A stretch of 64,000 bases of DNA from Didymella arachidicola. Taxonomy: Eukaryota > Ascomycota > Dothideomycetes > Pleosporales > Didymellaceae. Shown here one piece after another: positions 41,795 to 53,147 of the stretch. The DNA lies in assembly GCA_016630955.3 (NCBI GenBank), contig CM050002.1, positions 744,001-808,000 of the forward strand, in the 5' to 3' direction. Under the pieces are notes generated by a model. It was not told where the DNA came from and did no database searches. It saw only the letters and a list, made by a program, of their open reading frames with translations. Numbering within the stretch: the first letter of the stretch is position 1; the number at the start of each line of letters is the position of its first letter. The position numbers were made by a program, and so were the translations under genes.

Positions 41795-43566
41795 GATGAC
41801 GACTTGGACTTTCGACTCTGAAGTTCGCTGCCCTTGCTTCCACCCACACGCGGTGTCAAGAGTGCAATAGCCCACCAATACGGATGAAAGGCGCCTCCAC
41901 TGAGTTGTGGCGTATTTTCCTTACCACACCACACCACACCATTCCAAGAAAGGAAATGGGCTCTAAAACCACGCGCCAAATCGGTCACAAGCGTCCAACA
42001 ACCCGTGTGAGTGAATCGGACCGACCCAAATTTGATACAAGGGCTCACGACATAATCCTCCTCGCTCGAGTGTCAGGTCTCATGAACTAAGCTTTCGAAC
42101 ATCATGGTGAAGTTGAGGGCATCCGTTGCTCTGCTTCGTCAATTCCTCTGGAAAACACGCCGAGGACGACTGCCCGCAACTCAGTCACTGGAAACCAAGG
42201 AGCGTCTGCAATGCGACTGGTGAATATCAGTTGCCGCAATTGGACCGCAGGTCATGCAATGGTTTCGGATCAGACGCGAGGTACTTTTGAGCCAACCATT
42301 GTCCGCAGTGCGATCGGTCTAGTTGTGAACGACTTCACCTGGGTAACCCAGTGGACGACACGACTCAAGCCCGTTGAACAAACGAGTCCGGGACAACGAT
42401 CTGAGTGGCTCGTGGAGCGTGTTGTCGCGTGGGCGGTGATGAATTTATAGTAGCTGTGATCGCTGGGAAGTACTCCGAAGGGACCTGCCCGCATTTCGAA
42501 CATCTCAGTGGCAACTACGGTTGGCTGAAATGTTATATTGATGAAGGTTCTACCATTTGATACCCCAATCATATTTTGACTTGCTTAGTAACACGTATCG
42601 CAGTAATGTGAAGACCACAGTAGCTCCCGTGCACTTCTATCTTCCCACTCTCATCATTTCTCAACGGCATTGATATAAGCAGGGTCTGCGGACGTCCGGA
42701 CTTCATTTTACTGCAAGTGCCACTCCTACATCTTGGCCACGTCCTTCGTCGTGTACGTAACAGCTGCGGCATAGTCGTTGTCCACAGGGCTTGACTAGCA
42801 GGATCTATTCCTCGCAAGCTGCCCCGGATGTACGTAAGACATACATAGAAACCATGCATGTTCTCGGGCACTCACATGTGCGGGCAACACTGCCACTGAG
42901 TTTGAACAGCGGGTCTGCCAAAGCATCCGCACGCCTCTGCCCACGATCGCAATCTTCATAACACCTCTTTGGCAATGGGCTATGTTCGCTGAGCAACACA
43001 CGGTAATTAGACCACGGTACACAGGCCGTTCTGAGCATCAGGGCCGCAGTAAACCTTGGAAAGATGACTTTTAAAGAGATCCATAAGACGGCAAACAGCG
43101 CAATACAGCTTACCGACAGGCCTCGCTTTCTTAATGCCTTGCTATACTGGGCTTTGATGTGCTTCTCCGAGACTATCTCGAGAGTCTTGCAACCGGGCTC
43201 TGATAGTTACGGGCCCCAAGAAATTCGAGTGGAATCATTCGTTGGCTCGTAAATAGATTTGATTGTGCATCATACGGACAGGCAAACTCCAACCAGTCCG
43301 TTGTAGGCTTGACCGAAGGAGAGTCTACGCCATCGTGACAACGAAGTCGATAGCCAGCGCACGCTACATCAGAGCCTTTTCGGATCAAGAAGTCGCAATG
43401 TTGCAACATTCGAGGGTTACGGAAGAATCGATGTAGGGCTAGAAATGGCCATAGAGCTGGGAAGTGTTGAGGAACGCGCTAGCGAGAAGCTGCCCCACCT
43501 CGACGCGTCTTGACCGCGCCTTCTCCATGTCTTCTTTCCTCGAAGTCCGCATCAACTCCATCATAA
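41795..43566. other. Long intergenic region, no supported gene
   Basis: A 1772-nt stretch. Minus frames at 42569-42871 and 42795-43038 overlap in different frames and carry no clear family motif; they could be relics. A CCACA microsatellite lies near 41924. Nothing else recognised. Confidence 0.35.
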
Positions 43567-45417
43567 CTAATTGACGATAGCCGCTTCTCTGTCCAGCCTT
43601 ATCCCTTCCTTCCTTGCTTTCTGGATGTCGAGCGACATCTTCACAGGCGCAACGCCAGGGGTTTCAAACACCGCATCGATTTCCTCCAAGCTGAGCTTGC
43701 TCGTTTCTGGAAAGATGAAGTACGACGCTGTCGAGAGTTAGTTTCAAAGAAGGCTCCTTTCATGTAAAGGTGACTCACCAACTAGCTGAAGCATGTTATA
43801 CACGATGTACACACACCAGATCTTGTAACCAACCTTCGAAATGCCGATCGAGATACCGTACGCTTCGATAGCACCGCATGCGCCCTGTATGACACCATAA
43901 AGACCCATGCCCTTGGCACGGAGAGGTAAGGACAGGATCTCGACCGGGTAGAGGTTGTGCCTAGATGACGCTGATGAGCAGGAAGTCCAGCCTGCCTCAC
44001 GTCTGAACTTACATTGTAGCAATGAACAAAGCGCTGATGACTTGAAACATAAACATCCACATGATTGTCAGAGCCGAGGTCGCGCTGGATGCCTTGACGC
44101 TATACTGCCACGAAGTTATGGTGGCCGCCGTCTGCATGCACACGATACCAATCAGGCCTGCAAAAATGAGCGTACGACGCTTGAAGTAGTCGACAAACCA
44201 CCCGCCGATTGCGGTGAACACAAAGTAAGTCGCAGTCAGACCGAGATTCACGCCAAGTTGCGTTATGGGTTTCGTGACCCCTACTGTCTTGAGCGCAGGT
44301 GTCAAGTAGTACGACACAATACCTGCAGCAGTCAGCATCGCGGTGCATTACTCTTACGAGCAAACATACCTCCACCATTCCAAGACTGGAACATCGAGTA
44401 CAGGATCAAGACGAGCAATCGATAACGGACGGTCTTGGTCACGAAGACGGCGAAATTCCAGGACTGTCTGAAGCCTGTGCGGGAAGTTTCGAGTGACTCT
44501 TCGATCTGGGCGGTGACGATATTGACTATTGGCTCGTCCAAAGATCCGGAAGTAGTCTGATACTTTGCAATCACCTTCCTCGCCTTCTCTCGCTCGCCTC
44601 GCAGAATATAATATCTTGGGCTTTCTGGCGTGATGAAGTAGATGAGCGAGCAGACCACGAGAGGAAAGAACGTTTGCAAGAGCAGTGGGAGGCGCCAGGA
44701 CCAATTATCGGTCTCGCTCTCGGCCATTTTGGTGGTGCCGATCATGCCAGCATTCATGGCCACGCTACCAATCTGGAAACAAGCCCCAAAAAGACCAACG
44801 ATACGTCCTCGAAGGTGGACTGGGGCGACTTCTGCGATGTATTGCGGCGACGACATAAGCGCACTTCCGAAACCCAGAAAGAATCGACCTGCCATAAAGC
44901 ACGATAGGTTGGGAGCAAGCGCCTGCATAAGTGCAGCACAAATAACCAAGGAATTACCAAGGAAGTTGACTCCGCGACGACCGATCTTGTCGTTAAGTGC
45001 TAGGAACGGCGCGCCGACGACCGTTCCAATTCGCATCAGTGCCGTAATGTGCGCGAATTTGACACCATCGATCTCGATGTTGAAGAATTTGTGCCACGCT
45101 GGGTATGCATTGATACCACCTGGAATCGCGGCGTCGTCAGCATTGTCCGCAAAGGTGTAATCATAATAGCTATGAATCGACTCACTGATGACAGCCCAGT
45201 CAACACCGTATCCAGCCTGATTGCAACCCTGGAGGAAGATGATCAAGCATATTCTGAAGCCTGTTGCGGTCCAGAATGTTGGCATGGCTTCCTTCGATAT
45301 GCGCAGAAGGTCTTCGTCCGTGATGCGCTGGACAACAACCTCCTCAGTCGTAATGGCGCCCATTTTCTCGTCGGTCACATCATGGTGAAACGACCTGATG
45401 TTCTCCTGTGGCGCCAT
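43567..45417 (-). CDS. Sugar transporter (MFS sugar porter, hexose/disaccharide type)
   Basis: Proton-coupled sugar importer of the plasma membrane. Exons are 45417-44370, 44322-44013, 43960-43779 and 43727-43567, giving 566 residues; introns of 47, 52 and 51 nt agree in phase. Sugar-porter marks are LNDKIGRRGVNFLG (loop 2-3), GRFFLGFGSAL, PESPRYYILRGEREKARKV (PESPR after TM6), and PVEILSLPLRAKGMGL with FIFPETSKLSLEEIDAVFE (PETS after TM12). It is divergent from a GH95 fucosidase gene, which suggests it brings in oligosaccharides or the released sugars. Confidence 0.93.
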
Positions 45418-45817
45418 GGCTGCAGTCCAGTGCTCTCAGCAGTAGCGGGCGTCACTTTGGTACAAAGCAACACAGCTCACTATCAGAAGGGATCATTGCC
45501 GAATATGAGCTCTCACACGCTTTCAATGTCTGCACATCCTTGTACCGGAAACGAAGCGGAGAGCATGGCTCCGTTCAGATCGACGTTGCGAAAGCTTCTT
45601 AGGTCACATTCACGATGCGGACCGTAACCCCATGGGGCAGCATGCATGTTGGTCGCTGAATCCACAACTCACTCAGCCACAGATTAGGTTTAGCATGAGG
45701 GGTGGAGAGTCCAGATTCTTGGTCACATGTGTCTGCCTTGCATTCACTCATCGCGCTGTGCATTGAGTTATTCCGTCCAACCACTCTTAAGGGCACACGG
45801 CTCACAACATTAACTGT
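45418..45817. promoter_or_regulatory. Divergent promoter of sugar transporter and GH95
   Basis: A 400-nt stretch between the two starts, suitable for joint control. A GTGGAG string near 45703 fits the loose CreA consensus SYGGRG, but one such site has little weight. Confidence 0.45.
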
Positions 45818-48262
45818 ATGGACGTTGACACGCAAATATCCAGAGCAAAGACAAACATCCGACACCCCAGCCCAGCCGCGAAATTAACCGGGACCACTTC
45901 GTTTGCGAGCCAATCAAACATCAGGCAACCCATGCTTCGCTATGACTCCCCCGCATCTGACTGGAATGGTGCCCTTCCACTTGGTAATGGGCGCCTTGGG
46001 GCAATGCTCTATGGAGGCGTTCACAGAGAAACGCTGCGCTTGAACGAAGAGAGCGTTTGGTATGGGAACCCAATGACACGCACTCCTGTCGGAGCCAAAG
46101 AGCACCTGAGTAAGCTGCGGCAGCTTATCCGCGCCGGGAGACATCGAGAAGCCGAGGCCTTGGTTGGGAGACACTTCCTAGCTACTCCGAAGAGCATGAG
46201 ACATTACGAGCCATTAGGCACGTGTACGATTGACTTCGACTATGGTAGTGAGCAACAGAGCTCGGATCTGACCAAGGACACTGTGGCAGACTATGTAAGG
46301 AGTCTCGATCTTTCGCATGCCAAAGCAACAGTGCGGTACACTGTCAACGGCGGCGAAGTGCGTCGCGAGGCAATTGCAACACACGCAGATAGTGTCATCG
46401 CGCTCCGTGTTTCCTCAGAGAAGCAGATCTGTTTCCGACTCAGCTTGACACGTATGAGCGACGTTGATTGGGAAGTCAACGAATTTCTCGATTCTATTGA
46501 GATCGTGGAAGATTGCATCGTACTTCATGCAACACCTGGTGGCAAGGACAGCAATAGCCTATGTCTTGTGGCAGGAGTACGGGTTCAGGGTGCAGGAGGT
46601 ATCCAAGTCGTTGGGCGCGAGCTGGAAGTCACAGCCAGAGATGCAATGATCGTTCTTGCCGCCCATACACAGTATCGCTTTATCGACGCTCAACAAGCGG
46701 CGACGTCAGATGTGAAAGCAGCGTTGCAGCTTGGTTCGGAATCGCTGTGGCAGCGACACCTCACAGATTGGCGAGCTCATTACGACCGCATGAGCGTCCA
46801 GCTGTTCCCGGACAACAGCCATTCTACGATCTCAGAGAGCCTCAAGCATTCTCGCGGCCCTGGTTTGATTGCATTGTACCATGCGTTTGCGCGATATCTT
46901 CTACTGTCTTGCAGTCGTGCGTATCACAAAGCTCTACCAGCCAACCTCCAGGGCATATGGAATCCAACATTCCAGCCACCATGGGGCTCAAAGTTTACGA
47001 TCAACATCAACCTCCAGATGTGCTACTGGCCTGCGCATACCTGCAATCTGTCCGAATGTGAGCTCCCGCTCTTCGATTTACTGGAACACATGGCCGTCAA
47101 CGGCAAGCGAACAGCGTCAGAAGTGTGGGGATGTGGTGGATGGTGCGCACACCACTGCACCGATATCTTCGGCGATACTGAAACTCAGGACCGTTGGATG
47201 CCGTCAACTCTGTGGCCGCTTGGCGGCGCATGGCTTTGCACTCATATCTGGGAGCATTACAGCTTCACTGGTGATAAGTCGCTGTTGGATCGTATGCTGC
47301 CTGTGCTCGAGGGGTGCGTTGACTTTCTCTTAGATTTCTTGATTGAAGATGTAGACGGTCGGTATCTGGTCATCTGTCCTTCCCTATCACCAGAGAACAC
47401 ATTTCTACACGGAGAAAGTGGCGAGACCGGTGTCTTCTGCGAAGGCTCAACCATAGACATGGCAATTGTGCGGCATGTCTTCAACGACTTTCTTCAAGTC
47501 AGTGAGGTCCTTGGACGGGAATGCAGCGCCCAAGAACGTGTCTTTACCGTTAGGTCCGCGCTGCCTAGACTATCACCCATGGTGATAAGCCCAAAGACCG
47601 GTGTCATTCAGGAGTGGGGTTCAAATGATTTTGAAGAGACAGAACTGGGTCATCGTCACATATCCCACCTCTATGCGCTGCATCCAGGCAACACATTAAC
47701 TGTCTCCTCGGATCCGGAGCTTGTAGCAGCTGCGAAGCGCACTTTGAGACGTCGGCTCGAACATGGAGGAGGGCATACGGGGTGGTCAAGAGCTTGGCTC
47801 ATTAACTTTTGGGCTCGATTACGGCAACCAGCAGAGTGCTCGAGAAATATCGAAGCGTTGTTGCGAGACAGCACTTTGCCAAACATGCTCGACAACCACC
47901 CCCCTTTTCAAATCGATGGCAATTTTGGAGGTGCGGCAGGTATCGCAGAGTGTCTTATACAGTCTCACGAAGAAGTTCAATTAGACAGCGGACGGCATCT
48001 CGGCAGGCTCCTACGTTTACTTCCGTCTTGTCCAGCAGAGTGGAAGGCTGGCAGTGTGAGAGGCGCACGATGTCGTGGCGGTTTTGAGGTTGCTTTCAGT
48101 TGGAAAGATGGCCAGATTAAGGATCCCGTTCACATCACATCGCTGTTTGGACACAAAGCTACAGTCGTCTTCCATTATGCAGGGTCCGATGCGTCTGACG
48201 AAGGCATCACAATTCAAGTGCCCACAGCTATCGGCGATCACGCTATCACACGCAGATCTTAG
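45818..48262 (+). CDS. GH95 alpha-L-fucosidase, no signal peptide
   Basis: Inverting glycoside hydrolase of family 95, which removes alpha-1,2-linked L-fucose (and in some members L-galactose) from xyloglucan and similar glycans. Single exon of 814 residues. MLRYDSPASDWNGALPLGNG begins the N-terminal domain, with LRLNEESVWYGNP soon after. The catalytic barrel includes ANLQGIWNPTFQPPWGSKFT and ININLQMCYWP near residues 394-402; the paired Asn of ININ match the Asn pair that activates water in characterised GH95 enzymes. HRHISHLYALHPG and FQIDGNFGGAAGIAE follow. The first 38 residues are polar, and neither the ATG at 45818 nor Met39 gives a signal peptide, so an intracellular enzyme is indicated. 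Confidence 0.93.
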   Translation: MDVDTQISRAKTNIRHPSPAAKLTGTTSFASQSNIRQPMLRYDSPASDWNGALPLGNGRLGAMLYGGVHRETLRLNEESVWYGNPMTRTPVGAKEHLSKLRQLIRAGRHREAEALVGRHFLATPKSMRHYEPLGTCTIDFDYGSEQQSSDLTKDTVADYVRSLDLSHAKATVRYTVNGGEVRREAIATHADSVIALRVSSEKQICFRLSLTRMSDVDWEVNEFLDSIEIVEDCIVLHATPGGKDSNSLCLVAGVRVQGAGGIQVVGRELEVTARDAMIVLAAHTQYRFIDAQQAATSDVKAALQLGSESLWQRHLTDWRAHYDRMSVQLFPDNSHSTISESLKHSRGPGLIALYHAFARYLLLSCSRAYHKALPANLQGIWNPTFQPPWGSKFTININLQMCYWPAHTCNLSECELPLFDLLEHMAVNGKRTASEVWGCGGWCAHHCTDIFGDTETQDRWMPSTLWPLGGAWLCTHIWEHYSFTGDKSLLDRMLPVLEGCVDFLLDFLIEDVDGRYLVICPSLSPENTFLHGESGETGVFCEGSTIDMAIVRHVFNDFLQVSEVLGRECSAQERVFTVRSALPRLSPMVISPKTGVIQEWGSNDFEETELGHRHISHLYALHPGNTLTVSSDPELVAAAKRTLRRRLEHGGGHTGWSRAWLINFWARLRQPAECSRNIEALLRDSTLPNMLDNHPPFQIDGNFGGAAGIAECLIQSHEEVQLDSGRHLGRLLRLLPSCPAEWKAGSVRGARCRGGFEVAFSWKDGQIKDPVHITSLFGHKATVVFHYAGSDASDEGITIQVPTAIGDHAITRRS

Positions 48263-48363
48263 CCGAGGCTCAATATCTGACATCCTCCGCTACTGAAGAG
48301 AAAGTCGCAGCCTTGTGCACAACAATAGCAAAGAAACCTTTCACCTAAGCACTGACTCGCAAA

Positions 48364-49395
48364 ATGTCAGCCGAGAGCCTTCAAGATGGTCTAATACAGA
48401 AGAACAAGGATCCTGCTTTGAACGAGCCTGATCTTACTGAGCCATCTCCGTTCCTTCACGATCAATTCCTATTTTTCGGCGATTCCATCACACAAAGTGA
48501 CGGCGATCCAACGCTCGGGTTCAGCTGCTATCAGTCACTGCAGCATGGTACGATAATTCAAAGATGGCTGATCACAGCACTGATGATAAGATCAGACTAT
48601 TCGCGACGTATTGACTTTGTGAAGCGTGGCTTCAGCGGCTACAATACAGTCAATGCATTGAGCATATTGCCCAGAATTTTCCCTAGACCTGAGCAAGGTC
48701 GAGTCCGACTACTTGTGAGATGATCTATGCAGTGGTGTAGGGATGCTCATGCAATACAGGCTATCTTCTTCGGCGCAAACGATCTCTCCTTTCCGAATAC
48801 GACAGGACAACACGTGCCTTTGCACGTATTTGAAGAGAACTTACGACGCCTGATCAAGCACCCGAGAGTTCAGGCTCATGAGGATATCAAGATACTACTG
48901 ATCACACCGCCTCCCATTGACGAATGGGGGTTCGACCACTGGGATGAGCCAGGAAGGACGGCGCGGAAGGCCGCAACAGCACGTCAATACGCCGAGGGAG
49001 TCAGGAAGGTTGGAGAGGAAATGGGTGCGGCCGTTGTTGATCTGTGGACCGCATGCATGAAGCAAGCCACAGTGGGGTGGAATGCTTCAATTGTGACCGA
49101 ACGCGGGGTTGAGCCTGTTATGCCGGGAGACAAGCGTGCGGAGCGAAGCGATATCTTAGCCCGGCTATTGTACGATGGTATGTTTTCGAACGAGTCCTCT
49201 CGGCATCCCATCGAGGTGCGGTACTGATCGCCCTATCATGCAGGTCTACACCTCAGCGGAGGAGGGTACAAGCTCATGTATCGAGAGGTCAAGAAGACGG
49301 TTATCGAAGCCTACCCAGAGCTTCGCCCTTCCAAGATCCCGGTCGCACTTGAGCCTTTTTTCCCAGAGTGGTTTGAGGACAACGCGCCTTGGTAA
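48364..49395 (+). CDS. SGNH/GDSL esterase, IAH1-like
   Basis: Exons are 48364-48547, 48596-48714, 48760-49177 and 49244-49395, giving 290 residues; introns of 48, 45 and 66 nt agree in phase. Block I is FFGDSITQ (nucleophile Ser), block II KRGFSGYNT (Gly), block III FFGANDL (Asn), and block V YDGLHLSGGGY (catalytic Asp and His). The closest known type is the yeast isoamyl-acetate esterase Iah1, which takes small acetyl esters. No signal peptide is present. It starts 101 nt after the GH95 stop, so removal of acetyl groups from imported oligosaccharides is an attractive but unproven role. Confidence 0.9.
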
Positions 49396-49994
49396 ACGTA
49401 AGGACATGGCTACAAGTACAAGAGGGGCGCATGAATGGACAAGAAAACAAGGGCCAATGTCGACCGCAGAACAACCAATTAAGGCCGTTCAATGTAGGTA
49501 CTGGCTATTCAGAAACCTCGAGAAACGTCTGTGGGCTACCTCGTATTCTCATTCATTCATGCACCCACCTTGTAGATCGGTTCATCAGCCTGTGACTGGC
49601 TGTGCAGTGAGGCATCTCGGGCTGTAAGTCAATGCAGAACCAACGTCGATCGTTATGTGTAGTGCACACGTTCGGCCACACTTCCTCCGGACACGAAGCC
49701 CTTCATTTCCGCCAATCAACACGTCGACTGCCCGCTTCCACCCGCGTACACGTTGCGAGAGCTTACCACATCGGAACCAACAAGCTTCAAGTGTTTTCCA
49801 ATCGGCCAAATGCGACAGCATACGTGGCGCCCGGCCTTCCACTGTCGATACCAGAAGGGGAATTCCTGAGGCTTGAACCCTCCAACATCATGCACATCCC
49901 CTGAAACCTAAACATTCGATTCTCATTGTTCAGAAATCGATTCCGAAAACGGTGTCATTGAGGCTAAGAGACGTTCACCCAAACACTACACAAC
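49396..49994. other. Intergenic
   Basis: A 599-nt stretch between esterase and beta-glucosidase; no element recognised. Confidence 0.4.
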
Positions 49995-51482
49995 ATGTCC
50001 TGGACGCATACATTCAAATATCCACCAGACGTCAATCTCAAAGACGCCCTACGGCCCGACTTCCACTGGGGCTTTGCCACTGCGGCAGCACAAGTCGAGG
50101 GCGCATGGGACAAGGACGGGAAGGGCGAATCCATATGGGACAGGTTTGGTCACACACCTGGCAAAGTCAAAGATGGAAGTACGAATGAAGATGCAACTCG
50201 TGCTTATGATCTATACAAGCAAGATGTGGCACTCATGAAGAGTTTTGGTGTGACTGCATATCGCTTTTCCCTAGCTTGGTCACGCATCATCCCGCTTGGA
50301 GGCGCACAAGACCCAGTGAATGAGAAGGGTCTGGAGTATTACAACAAGCTTATCGACGAGCTTATAGTGAACGGCATCACACCATTCGTCACACTGTTTC
50401 ACTGGGACACGCCACAAGCCCTCGAGGACCGCTATGGTGGCATGCTCAACCAAGAGAGGTATACCCCGGACTTTGTGCGCTATGCTCGTCTCTGCTTTGA
50501 GCGGTTTGGTGATCGTGTCAGGCACTGGATCACCTACAATGAACCTGGGGTTTACACACTTGCCGGGTATGCAGCAGGCGTCCACGCGCCAGCGCGAAGC
50601 TCGTTTCGTGAGCGCAATACCGAAGGTGACAGCTCAACAGAGACATTCATTGTCGCACACACCGAGCTCGTTTCACACGCTCATGCTGTGAAATTGTACC
50701 GCGAAGAGTTCAAGGAGAAACAAGGGGGTCAGATTGGCATCACACTGCACGGCAACTACTCTGAGCCCTGGAATGCCAATGACCCAAAAGACGTCGAGGC
50801 TGCACAGCGTGCACGCGAGTTTGAGATCGCATGGTTCGCTGACCCCATCTATGGGTTTGGTGACTATCCACAGTCCATGCGAGACCAGCTCGGTGAACGC
50901 CTTCCCACCTTCACGGACGAGGAAAGAGCGCTGGTAAAGGGGAGCTCCGACTTCTATGGGATGAACACGTACACCACTTTCTTTGTTCGCCATCTCGATG
51001 GGCCGGCAGACACTAATGACCACTTAGGTAATGTAGAGAAGTTGGACACTAACTCCGAGGGCAAGAGCAGGGGCGCTGAGAGCGATACCTACTGGCTGCG
51101 CACAGCACCCGAGGGATTCGGCAAACTCCTCCGATGGATCTGGGATAGATACCATGTGCCTATCTACATGACAGAGAACGGGACAACTGCGAAGGGTGAG
51201 CATGTCAAAGCTCCACCGCCAGAAAGTGTCTTGGACGACAAGTTTAGGGTCGAATTTTTCCACAGCTATCTTCGCGAGCTGGCACACGCAGTACAAGACG
51301 GTGTCGACATTCGCAGCTACTTTGGCTGGACCTTCACAGATAATTGGGAGTGGGCTGCAGGTTACGAGGATCGATTTGGGTGCACATGGATTGATTTCGA
51401 GAGCGAGGACAAGACGAGGTACCCAAAACGCAGCTCGTACTTTCTGAGAGATTACCTCACGCACTTAATCAAGAGCAGCTGA
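49995..51482 (+). CDS. GH1 beta-glucosidase, intracellular
   Basis: Retaining beta-glycosidase of family 1, likely to split beta-glucosides or cello-type oligosaccharides. Single exon of 495 residues. The N-terminal signature DFHWGFATAAAQVEGAW is at about residues 22-38. The acid/base Glu is in ITYNEPGVYT (near 182), the nucleophile Glu in IYMTENGTT (near 393), and FGWTFTDNWEWAAGYEDRFG supplies the sugar-binding Trp/Glu residues. There is no signal peptide, as in cytosolic fungal GH1 enzymes (for example Hypocrea Bgl2). It follows the fucosidase and esterase on the same strand. Confidence 0.95.
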   Translation: MSWTHTFKYPPDVNLKDALRPDFHWGFATAAAQVEGAWDKDGKGESIWDRFGHTPGKVKDGSTNEDATRAYDLYKQDVALMKSFGVTAYRFSLAWSRIIPLGGAQDPVNEKGLEYYNKLIDELIVNGITPFVTLFHWDTPQALEDRYGGMLNQERYTPDFVRYARLCFERFGDRVRHWITYNEPGVYTLAGYAAGVHAPARSSFRERNTEGDSSTETFIVAHTELVSHAHAVKLYREEFKEKQGGQIGITLHGNYSEPWNANDPKDVEAAQRAREFEIAWFADPIYGFGDYPQSMRDQLGERLPTFTDEERALVKGSSDFYGMNTYTTFFVRHLDGPADTNDHLGNVEKLDTNSEGKSRGAESDTYWLRTAPEGFGKLLRWIWDRYHVPIYMTENGTTAKGEHVKAPPPESVLDDKFRVEFFHSYLRELAHAVQDGVDIRSYFGWTFTDNWEWAAGYEDRFGCTWIDFESEDKTRYPKRSSYFLRDYLTHLIKSS

Positions 51483-51548
51483 TATGCCGCTTGATTAGCA
51501 AACAGAAGGTACACATAGACATCGAATCAATTTAGTGTCAATTGATAT

Positions 51549-53147
51549 TCAGTGAGTATCCGCAAAGAAAGTCTTTGCCAGCTCAACCTCCGTCTCACAC
51601 TCAGACTCATACTTGAACCCGATCATCCAGTCCATCGCAGCTACACAGGCGTCAGCGTCTGCAAGCACGTTCGGATCAGGCATCTCCGGCTCAAAAATCT
51701 GCTTCAGATGGCGTTCCAATAGACGCTCACCGGCCGGCCAACCCATTCCGAAAGCCCGGATTATCTCTTTTACGTCTCCACGGAATTCCGGAACGCAACA
51801 CAGAACCTTTGCTAAGAAATCATCAACATCGCCGTAATCGCATCGATACAGTGCCATGATAGCTGCACGGTACATCGCGCTCTTTGTAGTATACATCGCA
51901 TCTGCGCAACCATGTTCTGTAAGTGCAGCGGCGTAGATCTGGCGATAGCGATGGGTCGTGAAACCAAGGTGTGGCGATGTATCCAGGTTGTTCAGATACG
52001 CTGGCATCCAGTCTTTCTGTAGGAAGAATGGTGCGGAAGCTGCGCCAACGCAGCGGGGGACGGAAAGGCATCTATCCCAGTCGATTATACCAGTAACATT
52101 GCCATCCTCATCAACAAGGATATTCTGCAGGTCCAGATCGGCATGTTGTAGGGTGAAAGTTTCGCGTGCCTGCTCCGGGTTAAAGATAGGCTGGGCGAAA
52201 ATCATGTCCAACAATGTGCGGGCTCCGAGAATATAGTTCTGAGCTTCAGGATTCGATCTCATCGCTTCAGATATTCGAAGTGAATCTGGTCGAGCAGATA
52301 CATAATCTTGGGTCGTTGTGAAGGCTGGCCGCGGATAGCAGCCATCATTAACTGAGTAATCCCACTGGTAAAGCGAGCCGATCGAAGGGGGAACCGATTC
52401 GTCCATCGGACAGATTGGCATACCAATCCCACGAAACGAAATCTTGCCAACCTCTGTCATAGCCTGCGCAAGCGAGCGGAGAAAATTGATGCGCTTCTGC
52501 TCTACTGCCGGCGATGGAGAGTCGCCGAATCGAAAGTTTGTTTTGAAGCCTTCTCCCTTATATTCCTTGTCGAACCAAATGTCATAGGCGCTATGACCCT
52601 CCAACCGAGTCATCATGATGTAGGGGTGGCCTAGGGGATTGTCGAAAGTCGTAGAGTAGTCGCAAAGAGTGGGTACTGGTGCTTTAATGTTTCGACCCAT
52701 GTATCCAAGGATCTGCGCCTCACGCTCCAGCATATACGCATCAAAAGGCGTCCAATGCTCTCGGGTAGCATGTCCCGGGACGCGAATGATAAACACGTCA
52801 AGCTCGCCGCCATGGGCGCTCGCGACGAAAGAGGCTCCGTTGTATGTACCTTTCTCGTAGCGGATCTTCTTTGTCTGTGGACGGGGAAGTTCTCCTCCAA
52901 GGCTACAAACTTCAGAAACTAATTCCTCGTATAGGCTGTCCGGAATTGCATCGATGGTTGTCCAGTCGCAGCGAGGGTGGTCCTCACTACCGACGTTGTC
53001 AGTGTCACGCTTGAGTGCCTCCTCGGAATCACACTGTGACTTCAGCTCATCGTCCAGCGATGAGCCCATGTCGTCTTTGGTGTTGCGTAGCTCGCATGTG
53101 CACACCTTTCGTCCCTGCCGAAAGAAGTCCAAAAGCTTAGTGAACAT
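51549..53147 (-). CDS. Aminoglycoside phosphotransferase (APH) family protein
   Basis: Single-exon gene of 532 residues with a kinase-like APH fold. LQHADLDLQNILVDEDGNVT matches the Brenner catalytic loop (H-x-D-x5-N), and TGIIDWDRC supplies the metal-binding Asp. The N-terminal part carries FIIRVPG and EREAQILGYM, in place of the usual Lys-Glu pair. Large families of such proteins are common in fungi and mostly unassigned. It converges on the GH1 gene with only 66 nt between stop codons and is unlikely to belong to the sugar group. Confidence 0.88.
   Translation of the reverse strand: MFTKLLDFFRQGRKVCTCELRNTKDDMGSSLDDELKSQCDSEEALKRDTDNVGSEDHPRCDWTTIDAIPDSLYEELVSEVCSLGGELPRPQTKKIRYEKGTYNGASFVASAHGGELDVFIIRVPGHATREHWTPFDAYMLEREAQILGYMGRNIKAPVPTLCDYSTTFDNPLGHPYIMMTRLEGHSAYDIWFDKEYKGEGFKTNFRFGDSPSPAVEQKRINFLRSLAQAMTEVGKISFRGIGMPICPMDESVPPSIGSLYQWDYSVNDGCYPRPAFTTTQDYVSARPDSLRISEAMRSNPEAQNYILGARTLLDMIFAQPIFNPEQARETFTLQHADLDLQNILVDEDGNVTGIIDWDRCLSVPRCVGAASAPFFLQKDWMPAYLNNLDTSPHLGFTTHRYRQIYAAALTEHGCADAMYTTKSAMYRAAIMALYRCDYGDVDDFLAKVLCCVPEFRGDVKEIIRAFGMGWPAGERLLERHLKQIFEPEMPDPNVLADADACVAAMDWMIGFKYESECETEVELAKTFFADTH

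Noticed and set aside
42569..43038. Overlapping minus frames, one with MKIAIVGRG resembling a Rossmann start
   Set aside because: The text after it does not continue any Rossmann family in any frame; could be a relic but cannot be supported.
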